The translations under genes were made by a program, and so were the position numbers. A stretch of 64,000 nucleotides of DNA from Calamus simplicifolius. Lineage: Eukaryota > Streptophyta > Magnoliopsida > Arecales > Arecaceae. Below the pieces are notes generated by a model. The model did no database searches and was not told the origin of the DNA. It saw only the letters and a list, made by a program, of their open reading frames with translations. The stretch lies in the NCBI GenBank assembly GCA_900491605.1, contig UESW01004380.1:483763-547762 (forward strand), given 5' to 3'. Every line of letters starts with the position of its first letter. Positions within the stretch are counted from its first letter, which is position 1. Positions 1 through 11,814 of the stretch are shown piece after piece.

Positions 1-250
1 AATTACACTCTATATCCTTAAGACAATTTCGTTCCGCAAAGGTACTTACGGTTTGTATGACGATTGTCTCTCAGGATACAATAGTCTTCTTTTGATGAAT
101 GCAACACTATAATTCATCAAAAATTCGAACCAAGAATGCTTTTCTCTCTTTTTCTATGCACTATAGCTATACTTCCTTTTGGAGAGTATGCAAATGCCTA
201 AGAAAAGAAAAGAATTGGAATTGATTGAATGAAATGCAAGTCGAGCGGTC

Positions 251-260
251 TATTTATAGC
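251..260 (-). promoter_or_regulatory. TATA box of the left-edge LTR
   Basis: The minus strand reads GCTATAAATA here, about 670 bp downstream of the LTR start at 929. This is the usual place for the LTR core promoter. No experimental support. Confidence 0.45.
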
Positions 261-289
261 CTTAAGGTGTCTATTGGAGGCAACCCTAC

Positions 290-715
290 GGTATTGATCT
301 GTACCTTATATCTGATCGTATGCGGTCAACAGGCTGATCAATACGCTTCTTCGTGTGATGGGATAAGCTGATCTACAGCTGTGATATGAAGATCATGCGA
401 TCGACGCGCCTCTTCGAAGCACTGATATGCTGATCTATAGCCGTGATCTAAAGATCACGCGATCGACTCGCATCTTGATGCATCGATATGAGAACGGGCG
501 CTTGATCTGTGATCATAACCAACCGATCCGATCAGCGATGGTCCCTATTCAACGATCTTATCATCGACGGTCACGATCAATCCAAGCCATGATCAACCGA
601 TCAACACCGCTCTGATCAATTATGATCATCCAAGTCATCGATCCATCGTTTGTTCTCAGCCCCTTATCTTAATCCGATCAGTTTTCACCGTCGGATCCTC
701 ATGATCAAGAAAAAA
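290..715. repeat. GATC-rich segment with a 62-bp tandem duplication
   Basis: About 24 GATC tetramers occur in roughly 425 bp, far above the one or two expected by chance. Part of this comes from a degenerate 62-bp tandem duplication starting at 367 and 429, with both copies beginning GCTGATCTA. It sits upstream of the LTR TATA box, in the presumed U3. Confidence 0.6.
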
Positions 716-929
716 TTTAAGGCTGCCTACAAAGCGTTCATTGCGCCCTTCGGTGAGCCTAAGGAACTTAAGTATGAAGGAAGATGTTTTCATATAAGTG
801 AACCTTTCTTTTTAATATTTTCGATGTGAGACTAAATATCCTCTCAATTTCTCATTCACACACATAGGGAGGTAATGGACTTTCAAGGCCCATTTGGGTA
901 TTCAAGGCCTATTGGCCCATTACCCAACA

Positions 930-1756
930 AATATTGCAAGGAACAGGTGCAGGAGTCCATTATTTTGTAGATTGTTGAGTAAAAATTATGCATAAGTTGG
1001 AAATGAATGCATAAGATGGAATGAGATTACCTCTGTGAAATGGGCAATAAACTAGATTCCCTTCGGTAAAGTTTTCATCTTTTCTTCTAGAGATACATTA
1101 TGCAAATGGACTCTTGTATTGTATTGTAATATTGAGCCATGAAGATGGTGTGAAGATCTGATGGATATGGGAATAATCGCTTGGGAAATACATTAATTGA
1201 GAATAAAAAGACCTCTAGTGGATATAGAATACTCACTTATGCGATGCTTCAATTAAGAACATAAGTGGTGAGGAGTTAAATTTTCTGTGGTTCAGTGCAA
1301 TTAAGATCTAATGATGCCTTTGAGTTTGAAGGTTGAAGAAAGATGGGAATATCTAGGATGTCTTAAATACAGTGAATTTTGCCGGAGTTAATCCAGAAAA
1401 CTGGCAGTAAGGTGCAGTAAGGCTCTCTAAAGTATTAAAGGTTACAGAATGATTCATAATCAACCCCAGATAGTTGGAATAGATCTTTGGCCCTCATAAT
1501 TATTCATGTGACAGAATTTCATTCCTTGGTTTCTCCGAGCTTTAAACAAATCTTGTCCTCCTTTTTCCCTCTTTTTTCCTTTTTCTCTTTGCAAAGTTAA
1601 TCAAGCATGGCTGCTTCCTTGCTTAAGAGTGAATTAGATTTCCTACTGTTGGTGCTGAATTGTTATGCATGCATTTCTTGACTGCTTTCCGAGCTCTTAC
1701 TAATTGCTCCATTCATTCCTCTCACATTCTTTCCTGCATATTTTCTCTCTCCGCAG
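930..1756 (+). other. Intron or upstream flank of the GPI-protein gene
   Basis: No coding signal was found. A pyrimidine-rich tract ends in the splice acceptor CTCTCCGCAG at 1756. An ATG at 1607 opens a 24-codon frame with a hydrophobic run but stops at 1681 and does not splice convincingly to the exon, so it was not taken as the signal-peptide exon. Confidence 0.5.
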
Positions 1757-2337
1757 ACAACCCTGCTGATCAGCTTGTGGCGATGATCAACAGTAACCGG
1801 ACCGCCCACAAATCAACCAAACTCTTTGACAACCCTGGTCTGGGCTGCATTGCCCTGCAGTACATCAAAGCCTATCAGGGCCAGTGTAATGATGTGGGTG
1901 ACAGCAAGAAGCCCCCTGACTCAAGCTTTGCTGACACATTTGCGCCCACCTGTGGTGTGGAGGCCCAGACGCTCGCCCCTATTACCGGAAGGCTTGTTGC
2001 CTGCCAGTCCAGCTACGCCTCCCCTGAGCAAGCCTTCTCTGGTATCTTGATCAAGAATGCTCGAAGCCTGGAGCTATTGTATGATAAGAACCACACACAG
2101 GTTGGAGCGGCAGTGAGTGGAACAGATGGTGGGGGACCATATTTCTGGTGTGTACTTTTCAGTGGTGGCAAGACGAACAGCACCTTTGTATTGGAAGGTG
2201 GGGTGGCAAAGTCAGTTCGACCAGGATGTTTCAGTGGCAACAACGATGATTGCAGTGGTGCTGCCAGACTTGGCTCCATGCTATGGCCGATGGTTGCGGG
2301 GGTTTTGATGGCTATGGCTTATGCACTTGGCTTGTGA
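1757..2337 (+). CDS. Last exon of a plant GPI-anchored secreted glycoprotein (At5g19250/At3g06035-like)
   Basis: The exon follows a clear acceptor at 1756 and encodes about 193 residues to a TGA at 2335-2337. The first codon is split, with its first base in the previous exon. The sequence has seven cysteines, three N-glycosylation sequons (NRT, NHT, NST) and a C-terminal hydrophobic segment of about 17 residues after small residues (CSGAA), as in a GPI attachment signal. The order and spacing of conserved blocks (LVAMINSNR, GPYFWCVLFSGG) fit a family of small plant plasma-membrane GPI-anchored proteins of unknown biochemical role. The exon encoding the signal peptide is not visible between the LTR edge at 929 and this acceptor, so it lies further upstream or was lost. 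Family membership comes from recognition, not from a search. Confidence 0.72.
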
Positions 2338-4940
2338 ATGTCTGCATTTTCCCCTAGTGCATGATACACATCATTTGTTGTTTGTAATTCTTTTTTGTCA
2401 TTCAAACATTTTGTAACATTGTGAGAGTTCTGTTGTTTTCCAGCATTTGTTGTTATTTCCATATCACATCTTGACTTCATTGTAGTACAATGCATTAGTT
2501 CTTCATATGGCCTGATTAGTACTACTGTCTCTAAAAGTAAACCAAGTCTGATCAAACTCATTGCAAAAGCATGTGGACAAAATTTCTCCTGTCTGTGCTT
2601 AAGTATAATGGAATGTCTGAGGGTTCAAGGTTTCATCTAATTTAACTAGATTTTGGATGCACTTACAATAAAAGGTTTTTGGCTTAAGGTAAGTTTTGGA
2701 AAAATCTAAGCATATATAGATGTTACTAATATGTATCGTTTTGTGGAATTGCTCCGAGATTTATTTGCTTTATATTTTTAATTCTGCTATAAAATGTTTT
2801 TAATCCAAATAGTACACTATTATGGCTACTTTATGAAATTGTTTAAGATACATCAGCCAGCTGTATTATATTTTTCATCTAAATAAATTTTAAAAATTGC
2901 TAGTTTGGATTTTTGAAAATGTGGGACTCCTGTTATGATAAATTATAGAAATCCTAGGATTTTCTATCTCAAAGTTGACCAATATTAATATTTTTCTAAT
3001 ATTATTGACATTTTAAATTTTTAATTATAATATTTTTAGAATTGAAAAATAAGAAAATTAAGCCATTTTTATAATTTAGGGATTAAATATTTAAGAATAT
3101 CTTTATGAGAGGCTCTGGTCGCTACAAACCATCCTCCATGATTTTTTTTTTCTTTTTTTCCTTCCAGCAAACAGTTCTATCAGCTTTTTTTCCCTTCATT
3201 CTTCAATTTTCTAGAACTTTTACTCCTTTTCTTGTCCACCAATTTCCACCTGATCCGCGATTACATGCTAAATTTAGCGCTTACGATTGCATGATTATGT
3301 CATAAAATAACCCTTTTTCTTTGATGTGAAAACATTCGTTACATCAAAAATAATATAAAGCTCCAATTATCAGAGTATTTTTAAAAGTTTTAAATAATTA
3401 GCCAAATGTATCTCCGTCAGCTGTGGTATAGTATCAAAATTCATTTTACATTAGAAATGATGTTGAACTTAAGAGTTCAATCATACATATTTTTATAATA
3501 AGATATTAATTGAAGAATGATGCTATGCTTGAGTTTATAATGTTAGATATGTATGGTATTCAATTTAAACTCAAGTAAAAGCAAAAATTTTATCTGGCAT
3601 ACACGTAATTGAATTAAAAGAAGCTCAAGTGATAATCAATTCAAAGTCGAAAAAGAATAAAGGCAAATTAAATATTAATCAACACAAGAATGTTCATAGA
3701 GAAGCCTTTAAAATGTAATTTTTATATATCTAAAACTATTTATTGTAAAACTTGATACGAGAAGTGTTACACATATCCTTTCCATCTATTGAAAATAGTT
3801 AAGAAAATAGTGCTTTTAGCTTTCAGTTGCATATTCTTTCCACCTAATTAATATAGTGTTTTATTGAAAATTTTCTTTCTTTGAGAGTGGTCCTTATTTA
3901 GCAATCTCCAAATTATGATTGAGCTTAGTACTGTAAGCTTGTGAAATTCTTTTCTAAATTGGGAAAGGAGATGGTATAAGGGTTTGATCTTCACCTATTG
4001 AAAGAGAATTAGGACAGTAAAATGCTAAGAAGCGTTGAAAAGTAGGCGTAGACTGAAGTACTGTACCATTTAAAAAATTATATACTTATTTTATATTATT
4101 ATCTATTTAAATTCTAGCAATTGCTTTTATCTATTATTGTGCTCAAATACTTGCATGTTCTCTTTAACCATAATCGATTCTTTAGCTTTATTTCTTTTTA
4201 ATTTTATAGATCCAGTTCATCTCTCTCTCCCTTGGGTTGCCCTTATACCGGCAAACTAGACTTCTAAAAATTCAAGACATGCACAGATTACTACAAATTA
4301 GCTTATATTTTTAAAATATATTTCTATTTCTGTTATAATTGAAAGTGTTTATAAAATTTGCATGCATAGGCTGTTCCCATCTATTATTTTTGTTTTATTA
4401 TATAATATTCAAAACAATCTCCCACTAAACCAAACTCTAAGATATTTTAGATATTTATAATATTAATTATAATTTGTAGAGATATTACATATCTATACTA
4501 GGGTTCGGCTGTGGTATATTTTTTAAAAAATTTTGAAATCCATGCAACAATCTTATTTGTTTAAAACTTTTGTTCCAAGCTTTCAACCCTTTATATTTTA
4601 TCCTTTGTCCCTGATCTTCTCACCGATCACAATGCATCATAGAAGAAAGTTATCTGAGCTTCTTCTTTATGAAAAAATCTTGTTCATAAAGATTCTATTC
4701 ATCAATTGGCCGCCTATAAACGGACGCAATTCTTTATCTCTTTTTTTTTTTTTTTAAATCTAAGGTATTTAATTATGCAAATCAATTACGTACATCGCCG
4801 ATAAAACAGGGTTAGATATATCTAATGGATAAAAAAATTAATTCTCAAAATTAATAAAATAAATGCTCAGAATACCGTAGCAAAGTCCAGATATATTTGG
4901 AAATTATTTATAAAGAAGAGGAATTTAACTTTTGTACGGC
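2338..4940. other. AT-rich intergenic region
   Basis: This is the 3' flank of the GPI-protein gene followed by AT-rich DNA with many homopolymer runs, such as T runs near 3139 and 4740. I see no conserved reading frame, RNA gene or bounded transposon. Confidence 0.6.
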
Positions 4941-5025
4941 TAATCTGAATCTCCACGTGAAAGTTTGCTATATAAATATTGCCGCCACCTTTCTTTTACC
5001 GTAAACTGCTTCCACGGCTGCGAGG

Positions 5026-6899
5026 ATGGATTCAGGGAGAGGAAGGGGAAGCATTGTGATGCTGAAAGCCACCCTGAAAGCAGCTCGAGCAATGAAGAAG
5101 AGAGGATTAACGATCCTGATGCCAGCCGGCTTCCTCCTGGGTTTCAATTCGCCCCTCGCGACGACGAGCTTATTCTCTATTATCTAAGGAGAAAGATTGC
5201 CAAGCTTCCATTACCTGTCGACTTCTTTCATGACGTCAATCCGAACGAGTATAATCCCGAAGTTCTTGCTGGTACGCTGAACATATCTTTCTTTAAACCT
5301 TCATGAGCTGAAAAACTCTTCTTCGATCTCCATCTGGATCTTCTTCTCCCTCCTCTTCTTGTCGTCGTCCTCCTCTTGGATATATACTTGCCGACGTACT
5401 CCTCTCAAGAGACGAAATTCTTGATCGCCACCACCCAAGTCACCGATTCATCAAGACCCTTTCTCGATCTTGATATCTTACAGAGCTATATATCTTCCAT
5501 CATCAGCAGCTAGCGCTGTTCTAAGTCGCCGGTGGAGGCCGGCCTGGATGATCATCGGGTTTCCATCGCCGGGAGGGAGGAGACACCCTCCAGAATCCGG
5601 GAGGGAAGAGAGAGAGGGAGAGGAGGAAGAAGAGAAGAAAGCCGGAAGGAGAGAGAGAGGAGAAGGACGAGGAAAGAAAGAAGCAGTCATTTGTCCGTCT
5701 TTATTCTTCTCTCTCTTCCCATACTTCTGCTTTCTTTCTTCATTCCATTTTGTCTTGGTTGTTCTTTCCATAATTTTGTTGAACGATTTTTTTTTTTTTT
5801 TGCAAAATATTTCTTATCCTTGGTATTTCGACCTGTACGTTTCTTTACTAGCTGTTTCTTTTCTAAGCGTCTATTGGATTTTATTGCAGAAAAATATAAA
5901 GAGGGAGATCTCGGCAGGTGGTATTTCTTCTCGCCAAGAGAGAGAAAATATCCAAATGGGACTCGACTAAACCCTAAAACAGTGGATGAATATGGATATT
6001 GGAAAGCCACTGGTGTTGAGGAACCCATCGAAGGCGAGGAGGGCATCAAAATTGGAGTACGGAAAGCTTTAGATTTCCATGCAGGGAAGCCGGGAAAGGA
6101 TGAGGAGACTGAATGGATAATGTATGAATACATCAACGAAGGTCCTTCTGATCCTCAGGTCATAACATTAAAAAAACTGATAAAATATTGTGATTTTTGT
6201 TAACTCGATCTAGTGAAATACTTAACTTTTTTTCTCCTATTGCAGTTGGATGAATGGGTTTTGTGTACCCTACAGAAGAGGCGAGGAGCTGATGATGATG
6301 AGGAAGGGGATGATGAAGAATTGGGAGTATTCGATTCTGGACGATTGGTACCATCCAATTCTCATGTCATTCGCAACGTTGGAAGCTATGGTAGTAATGC
6401 CAACAATCAGGTCATTGCACAGGATGATAGAACGTTGGTACCACCCAATCCACCCAATTATCAAGTCATTCCAGGGGACTTTGTTACTACTCATCGATCA
6501 AGTTACTCACAACATGTACACTAGAAGCTTTGGTAGCAATGAAGTCAATCTACCGGCAGCGATACCACTCTACGATCCATTTATTGACAACATTGGAAGC
6601 CATGGTAGTGATGACAATGTTTCACTCAATGATCAAGTTACTGATGAGGGCTCTCCAATTGATCAGAACGTTCAGCAAAGCATTTAAATTCTTTCGAAGA
6701 AAGTAATTGTCTTGGGCATCAACTTTTGGAATTTGAAGTTCAGAATCATCGCATGATTCCTGGACAACCTTATTCTTTACAAATGATGATGCCAGAGAAC
6801 GAACATCAGCACCAACAAGATGGCGAAGCAAATAGTTTCCTGGGACAAGAGTTTAATGTTGGTGTTGATAGTGAGTTGCATACTTCTTCTGCAAGATAA
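5026..6899 (+). pseudogene. NAC-domain transcription factor gene with three frame breaks, probable pseudogene
   Basis: NAC proteins are plant-specific DNA-binding transcription factors. Three exons are visible: about 5026-5271, 5890-6158 and from 6246, joined by consensus GT/AG sites in compatible phases. Exon 1 holds subdomain A (LPPGFQFAPRDDELILYYL). Exon 2 holds subdomains C and D (GRWYFFSPRERKYPNG, YGYWKATG, WIMYEY). Exon 3 starts with LDEWVLC, the end of subdomain E. Breaks: the only good ATG (5026) is out of frame with subdomain A; the frame stops at 6524 while NAC-like low-complexity C-terminal sequence continues in the +1 frame to about 6686; it then returns to the original frame and ends with TAA at 6897-6899. 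Intron 1 (5272-5889) contains a GA-rich purine tract at 5580-5690. The residues HPT usually found in subdomain A are here APR, so the copy is divergent. Sequencing indels are the alternative explanation. Confidence 0.8.
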
Positions 6900-7350
6900 T
6901 CTAGATTCTGTGTACTCTTGTTAGGATTGTTGGGTAATAAATTTGATTTCTATGATGATGTGACATTCAATTAGTATTCGGTAATCAAAGTCAAGCCAAG
7001 ATTAAAAAGGTGAAGCACAAGAGTCATCATGAGTTGTAGAGGTTAAGAGTTAGAAATTTGTAGAGTCACATTAACTCTATATAAAGAGTTGTAAGCATTC
7101 ATTTGTAAGGCATAACTTGAATGGAATTTTTCTTCCTTCAAACTTATTCTTGAAAGTTTCTATCATCTTCTTTTTGAATGTTCTTCCCCATCTTGTTTCT
7201 ATAGCAAGTATGCTCATAGGATTCAAGTTCAAAGAAAAGTAAAGAATATTTATGATTCATTTCTTTTGTTTAGTATTCTTTATGTTGGAGTTCTCTCTTA
7301 CTTTTTTTTTTAATTTTAATTTTAATTTCCATACATATGGTTGTAATATC
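6900..7350 (+). other. 3' flank of the NAC copy, possibly including a short LTR-like segment
   Basis: From about 6929 the sequence begins TGTTGGGTAATAAA and carries TCTATATAAAGAG near 7076-7088, followed by pyrimidine-rich sequence, a pattern seen in small plant LTRs. No matching partner or target duplication is visible, so this is only a possibility. Otherwise nothing was found. Confidence 0.3.
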
Positions 7351-7499
7351 GTTCTTGTTGAGGGGTAAAATCGTTATTGCATTGATAATCGTGCGAGAAG
7401 GGTAGGATCAGCCCCATCCCTCGCCCACTACGATATGCCCCCGAGGAATAAGCTAAACTAATGAAGTCCGGCAGGCCGTACAACGTCTGACTCATTTTT

Positions 7500-7985
7500 T
7501 TGGGTTCCCATAGCTCTGTTTTTTTCGAGCTACCTATAGCTCGGCTTCCCCCGAGCCTCCCATGGCTCAGCTTTCCTCGAGCTTCTATGGCTCGGCTTCC
7601 CCCGAGCTTCCCATAGCTCGGCCTCCTCGAGCTCCTATAGCTCGGCTTCCCTCGAGGTTCCCATAGCTCGGCCTCCTCGAGCTCCTATAGCTCGGCTCCC
7701 TCCGAGCTTCTATGGCTCGGCTTCCCTCGAGCTTCTATGGCTCGGCTTCCCCCAGCTTCCCATAGCTCGGCCTCTCCGAGTTCCCATAGCTCGGTTTTTT
7801 CGAGCTACCTACAGCTCGGCTTCCCCGAGCCTCCCATGGCTTGGCCCTCCTCGAGCTCCTATAGCTCGGCTTCCCCCGAGCCTCCCATGGCTCGGCCTTC
7901 CTCGAGCTCCTATAGCTCGGCTTCCCCCGAGCTTCTATGGCTAGGCCTTCCCCCGAGCTTCTATAGCTCGGCCTCCCTGAGCGAT
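7500..7985 (+). repeat. Tandem array of hairpin-forming AGCTCGG/CCGAGCT units in the 5' LTR
   Basis: Units alternate CCGAGCTTCTATAGCTCGG-type palindromes with arms CCGAGC/GCTCGG and a 7-base loop, spaced by CTTCCC or CCTCCT. The same array, slightly shorter, occurs in the 3' LTR at 32340-32765. Confidence 0.8.
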
Positions 7986-8270
7986 CCATGACTCGACACT
8001 CACCTCCGTGGAATCCGACGCGGAGGAGCCTAGACCTATCGTAACAGAATCCCAAACAAAAATCATGTTGGAGAGTGGTCTAGGTCCTAACATAACTACC
8101 TGGGACCTATGCATCTATCAGATCTCAGGCCATCAAAGAGCTCTCCTAGCCGTCGATCCCTCAACGAACAAGATACGGATCCCACCGGCCTTACAACGGC
8201 CTGATTCGATTTATTCAGTATCCTAACAACCTTCGAACCTTCAAGAAGGCGCTCAAGATCTAGGTGATTG

Positions 8271-8280
8271 CCTATAAATA
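8271..8280 (+). promoter_or_regulatory. TATA box of the Gypsy 5' LTR
   Basis: CCTATAAATA lies about 320 bp before the LTR end and is repeated in the 3' LTR at 33046-33055. Its position fits the LTR core promoter. Confidence 0.6.
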
Positions 8281-8596
8281 CGACACCCCCATATTCTTTC
8301 AGGTATGCGCTCATGGCCCTTGGCTCACTCTCACTCTCTCACTTTCCCCGACTGCTCGTCGGCGCTCCCTTAGAGCTCCCGATCGGCCACCCCTGGAGAG
8401 ACTCCCCGGAGAGATCCCTCTCTCCATTTTCTGTTGATCTCCGATCCCCACTGACTTGAGCATCAGAGGGTCTTCCGCGGAGGGCCACCCCCAACGCCTC
8501 TCGCGTGAGGACTTCTGTGCAGGTCCACCCAGGAGGAAGCCCAGACCAGGAGACCGACCGCGCCCAGTTGGAGGACAGATCCCGGCGGCAATAGAT

Positions 8597-8613
8597 TGGC
8601 ACTAGAGGAAGGG
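8597..8613 (+). promoter_or_regulatory. Primer binding site of the Gypsy element
   Basis: TGGCACTAGAGGAAGGG begins three bases after the LTR end. It starts with TGG, complementary to the CCA end of a tRNA, but is not the initiator-Met type. The tRNA was not identified. Confidence 0.6.
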
Positions 8614-8752
8614 TCTCAAGTCCCGTTAAAACTTGAAGAAAGGAGACAAGAATCTCGATCTGGAGTAAAACCTCTCTAATGGCTAATCGGAGAAGAGCAC
8701 CTCTGAAGTCCAGGACCAGGTCATCACTCAAAGACCTGATCCAACAGGCAAC

Positions 8753-10260
8753 ATGGCGCCGCAGCCTCCGCCAGTTGAGACCCCATCACCGCCAGCCATC
8801 CCGGTGACCCAGGACCAGTTCGCTCGCTGGTCCAGCAGGTCCAAGTCCTAACCCACTTGGTTCAGGAGCGTTTCGCATCCCCCTGCTCCGCACCTTCACA
8901 GGGAGGCCGCAGCTCCTGCCTCTCCGGCCATCTCCTCCTCTGGTCCGCATGAGGCCACGGACCCCCCACACCGACCCAAAGGGGACAAACCAGTCCCGCG
9001 AGGTGGCTGCAACAAGGATCCTCCCAGATCTCGACGAGTCCGAACCCTTTCCCCGGTGTCCTCCCGCCATGATTCAACACCGTCCCTGCACTCTCCCCGC
9101 CTAGCTCCTCCTCTTACTTCTGAAGAGGAGATCCATCGATAAATCTGGGAGATGCGTCAGGAACTAGACGCCGCCAGGCAGGCTCATCCGCCCCAGCCCA
9201 AAGCGGAGCAGGGCATCCCTTTCTCCAAAGGGATCATGGAGGAAGTGATTCCCTTCCATGTCAAACTACCCGCCGTCGAGCCCTACCACGGCTCTTCGGA
9301 CCCAGATGATCATCTCAGCAGCTTCCGGTCAATAATGATGTTCCATGGAGCATCCGACGCAATCCTCTGCCGCGCCTTCCCTCCACCCTCAGAGGATCTG
9401 CCTGAACCTGGTTCAATGCCTTGAAACCAGGTTCCATTGATTCATTCGATGAGCTGAGCCATCTTTTCATTGGCCAGTTCGTCAATAGCCGCCGTCACCG
9501 GCGGAGATCCAACTCCCTCTCCGAAGTTAAGCAGAGAGAATGGGAGTCCTTGAGAAACTACCTTGGCCGCTTCAATAAGGCCATGCTAGAGGTGGACCAC
9601 CTTAATCATGAGGTGGCCATGTCCACCTTGGCGGGGGGAGTTTCGAAGGAGAGCGACTTCTACCTGACGATGGAAGTCAGCTACCCCCCAAACCTCTCCG
9701 ACATGATGGCCCTGGCAAACAAATACGCCAGGATCGAATAATCGCAGAGAGTTGCCCGCGCCGAGCTGGAAGAAGAAAGAGCCCAGAGGTCCTGACAGGC
9801 ATCGACCCACCCGCCGGCCAAGTCCACCTCGTCGCCAAAGAGCTCCCCCATCGCCGTCGAGAAATCATTCCCGGAGCCCGCCCAGGCGGTTCGACCGCTA
9901 TACTCCACTAACCGTGCCCCGGGCGCAGATCCTCATGGAGATAGAGCGCCAGCTCCCTCGGCCAGCTCCTCTCTGAGGGAACCCGACCCAGAGGGACCCC
10001 ACCAAATACTACGCTACCACCGAGAGCACGGCCATGACACTGAGGAATACTGGCAGCTAAAAAATGAGATTGAGAGGCTGATTCAACGGGACCGACTGAA
10101 CCAATTCAGGAGGGCACTCGAGCTAGGACAAGGGGGGGATTGCCAGCCCGAGCTTCAACAACTTCCCCCTCCACCGAATCCGCCTGTAATCGGCCACATC
10201 AATGTGATCGAGGAGGCCGGGCTCGAGCTCCAGAAATGATGACGAAGGATCGGCGCCAAA
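8753..10260 (+). pseudogene. Gypsy gag remnant
   Basis: An ATG at 8753 opens a Pro-rich N-terminus that shifts frame within about 100 bp. A capsid-like region follows in two frames at 9152-9424 and 9421-9741 (LEPYDG-like VEPYHGSSDPDDHL, then KPGSIDSFDELSHLF and SLRNYLGRFNKAM), typical of Tat/Athila gag capsids. At 10010-10100 a degraded RYHREHGHDTEEYW block corresponds to the zinc-binding region, but the expected cysteines are missing. Structural protein of retrotransposon particles; broken here. Confidence 0.8.
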
Positions 10261-10270
10261 GAAAGCGCGG

Positions 10271-11068
10271 ATGGACAAGCTCTCCTTCTCCGACGACGAT
10301 CTCCGAGGGATACAGTTCCCCCATGACGATGCACTAGTTGTATCCCTCAATTTAAATGACTATGATGTAAGCCGGATCCTCGTTGACAGTGGAAGTTTTG
10401 TGAATGTTTTGTACCTCGATGTGTTTGCCAAGATGAGACTGTTCATGGAAAACCTTCGAGCCGTGGATTCCACCCTAATGGGGTTCACAGGCGACGTCAT
10501 CATCCCGGAAGGGGTCGTAACCTTAACAGTTCGCGCGGGAACTTGGCCCCTTATGGCCACTGTTCACACGGACTTCCTGGTAACTAAACTCATGTCGCCC
10601 TACAACGTAATATTTGGGAGACCCAACCTGATGTCCCTCAAGGCAGTTGTCTCCATTCCACACCTGTCTATGAAATTCCCCACCGGGCAGGGAGTTGGAG
10701 TTGTCCAAGGAAGCCAAACCATGGCTCGACAGTGCTTCGTCACCAGCCTACAGTCTATAATGCCAAAGGTTGACGAACTAGATGCTCGAAAGGATTTTAC
10801 AGAACAACGGGGAGAACCAGCTGAGGAACTGAAAGAAGTGCCGCTGGACGAGGCTCGTCCCGACCGAACCATAAAGATTGGGTCGCTGCTGAAAGGCGAA
10901 CCTCGGCAGGAGCTGATCAACTTTCTCCGGAGCGACGCCGATGTTTTCGCTTGGTCCACCTCCGACATGCCGGGAATCAGTCCTGAGGTCCTCGTCCACC
11001 GCCTTAACGTGGACGAGATGCACCGGCCTGTCAAACAAAAAAAGAGGAGCTTTGCCCCAGAGCGGTAG
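10271..11068 (+). pseudogene. Gypsy aspartic protease region of pol
   Basis: An open frame of 265 codons contains ILVDSGSFVNVLY near residue 40, the retropepsin D-S-G active-site motif, followed by the usual protease C-terminal half (PYNVIFGRPNLMSLKAVVS). The linker to reverse transcriptase contains the Tat-type EVLVHRLNVD block. The frame stops at a TAG just before the RT N-terminus, so a full polyprotein cannot be made. Confidence 0.85.
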
Positions 11069-11814
11069 AAGGCTATTGAAGAGGAGGTTGATAAACTCAT
11101 CAAGGCGAACTTTGTCCGGAAGGTAAATTACCCGAACTGGCTATCGAATGTCGTCATGGTGAAGAAGTCGAACGGCAAGTGGCGATTTGCATCGACTTCA
11201 CCGACCTCAACAAAGCCTGCCCGAAGGACAGCTTCCCTCTCCCCCGGATCGATCAGCTTGTGGATGCCACCTCGGGTCATCAAATGCTGACATTCATGGA
11301 CACTTAATCCAGCTACAACCAGATTTGGATGGCCCCCGAAGATGAGGAAAAGACCGCCTTCATAACCGACCGAGGTACTTACTGTTACCGTGTTATGCCT
11401 TTTGGTCTTAAAAATGCAGGAGCCACCTACCAAAGGCTAGTCAACAAAGTATTCAAGAAGCAAATCGGTCGGAACATGGAGGTGTATGTCGACGACATGC
11501 TGGTCAAAAGCAAAGAAGCATCACAGCACGTCGAGGACCTCTCGGAGAGCTTTGCAACGCTCCGCAAGTATAGAATGAAGCTCAATCCGACTAAGTGCAC
11601 CTTCGGCGTTAACTCCGGGAAGTTCCTCGGCTTCATGGTCTCCCAGCAGGGCATCGAAGCTAACCCCCAGAAGATCCAAGCTCTTCAACAGATGGCGCCT
11701 CCCGCATCTATTAAAGAAGTCCAGCGCCTAACCGAGGATAGCGGCTCTCAACCGCTTCGTGGCGCACTCAGCCGAAAGATGCCTCTCCTTCTTCAAAACT
11801 CTCCGATCGGCTAA
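11069..11814 (+). pseudogene. Gypsy reverse transcriptase region
   Basis: RT blocks are visible in order: NWLSNVVMVKKSNGKWR, DLNKACPKDSFPLP, TFMDT with an in-frame TAA where an aromatic or small residue is expected, VMPFGLKNAGATYQ, and the catalytic YVDD at 11485-11496. There is a frameshift near 11180. The catalytic aspartates are still present, but the stop and frameshift abolish function. Enzyme role: copies element RNA to DNA. Confidence 0.92.

Larger units (their letters stand above)
1..929 (-). mobile_element. LTR (5' LTR or solo LTR) of an unidentified LTR retrotransposon, truncated by the window edge
   Basis: On the minus strand the repeat begins TGTTGGGTAATGGG at 929, a canonical TG start, and runs leftward out of the window. 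A TATA box on the same strand lies at 251-260, as expected for the U3/R border. No polypurine tract precedes 929 on the minus strand, so this edge looks like the outer end of a 5' LTR or solo LTR rather than the internal side of a 3' LTR. The other end is not visible, so family and TSD cannot be assigned. The type of unit is inferred from edge sequence and TATA position only. Confidence 0.6.
7356..8593 (+). repeat. 5' LTR of the Gypsy element
   Basis: Starts TGTTGAGGGG and ends in GGCAATA, corresponding to GGCAACA in the 3' copy. It contains the CTCGGC-rich tandem array in U3 and a TATA box at 8271-8280. The 3' LTR is about 70 bp shorter, mainly because of copy-number differences in the array. 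Confidence 0.9.

Noticed and set aside
1607..1681. Short hydrophobic frame considered as signal-peptide exon of the GPI protein
   Set aside because: Stops before the acceptor, has no donor site in suitable phase and lacks the usual conserved start of the mature protein.
5470..6203. Long frames across NAC intron 1
   Set aside because: They read through a GA-rich tract and the splice acceptor at 5889; the NAC exon structure explains the region.
7500..7985. Regular spacing considered as a CRISPR array
   Set aside because: Units are continuous palindromic tandem repeats without unique spacers, lie in a plant LTR and are repeated in the partner LTR.
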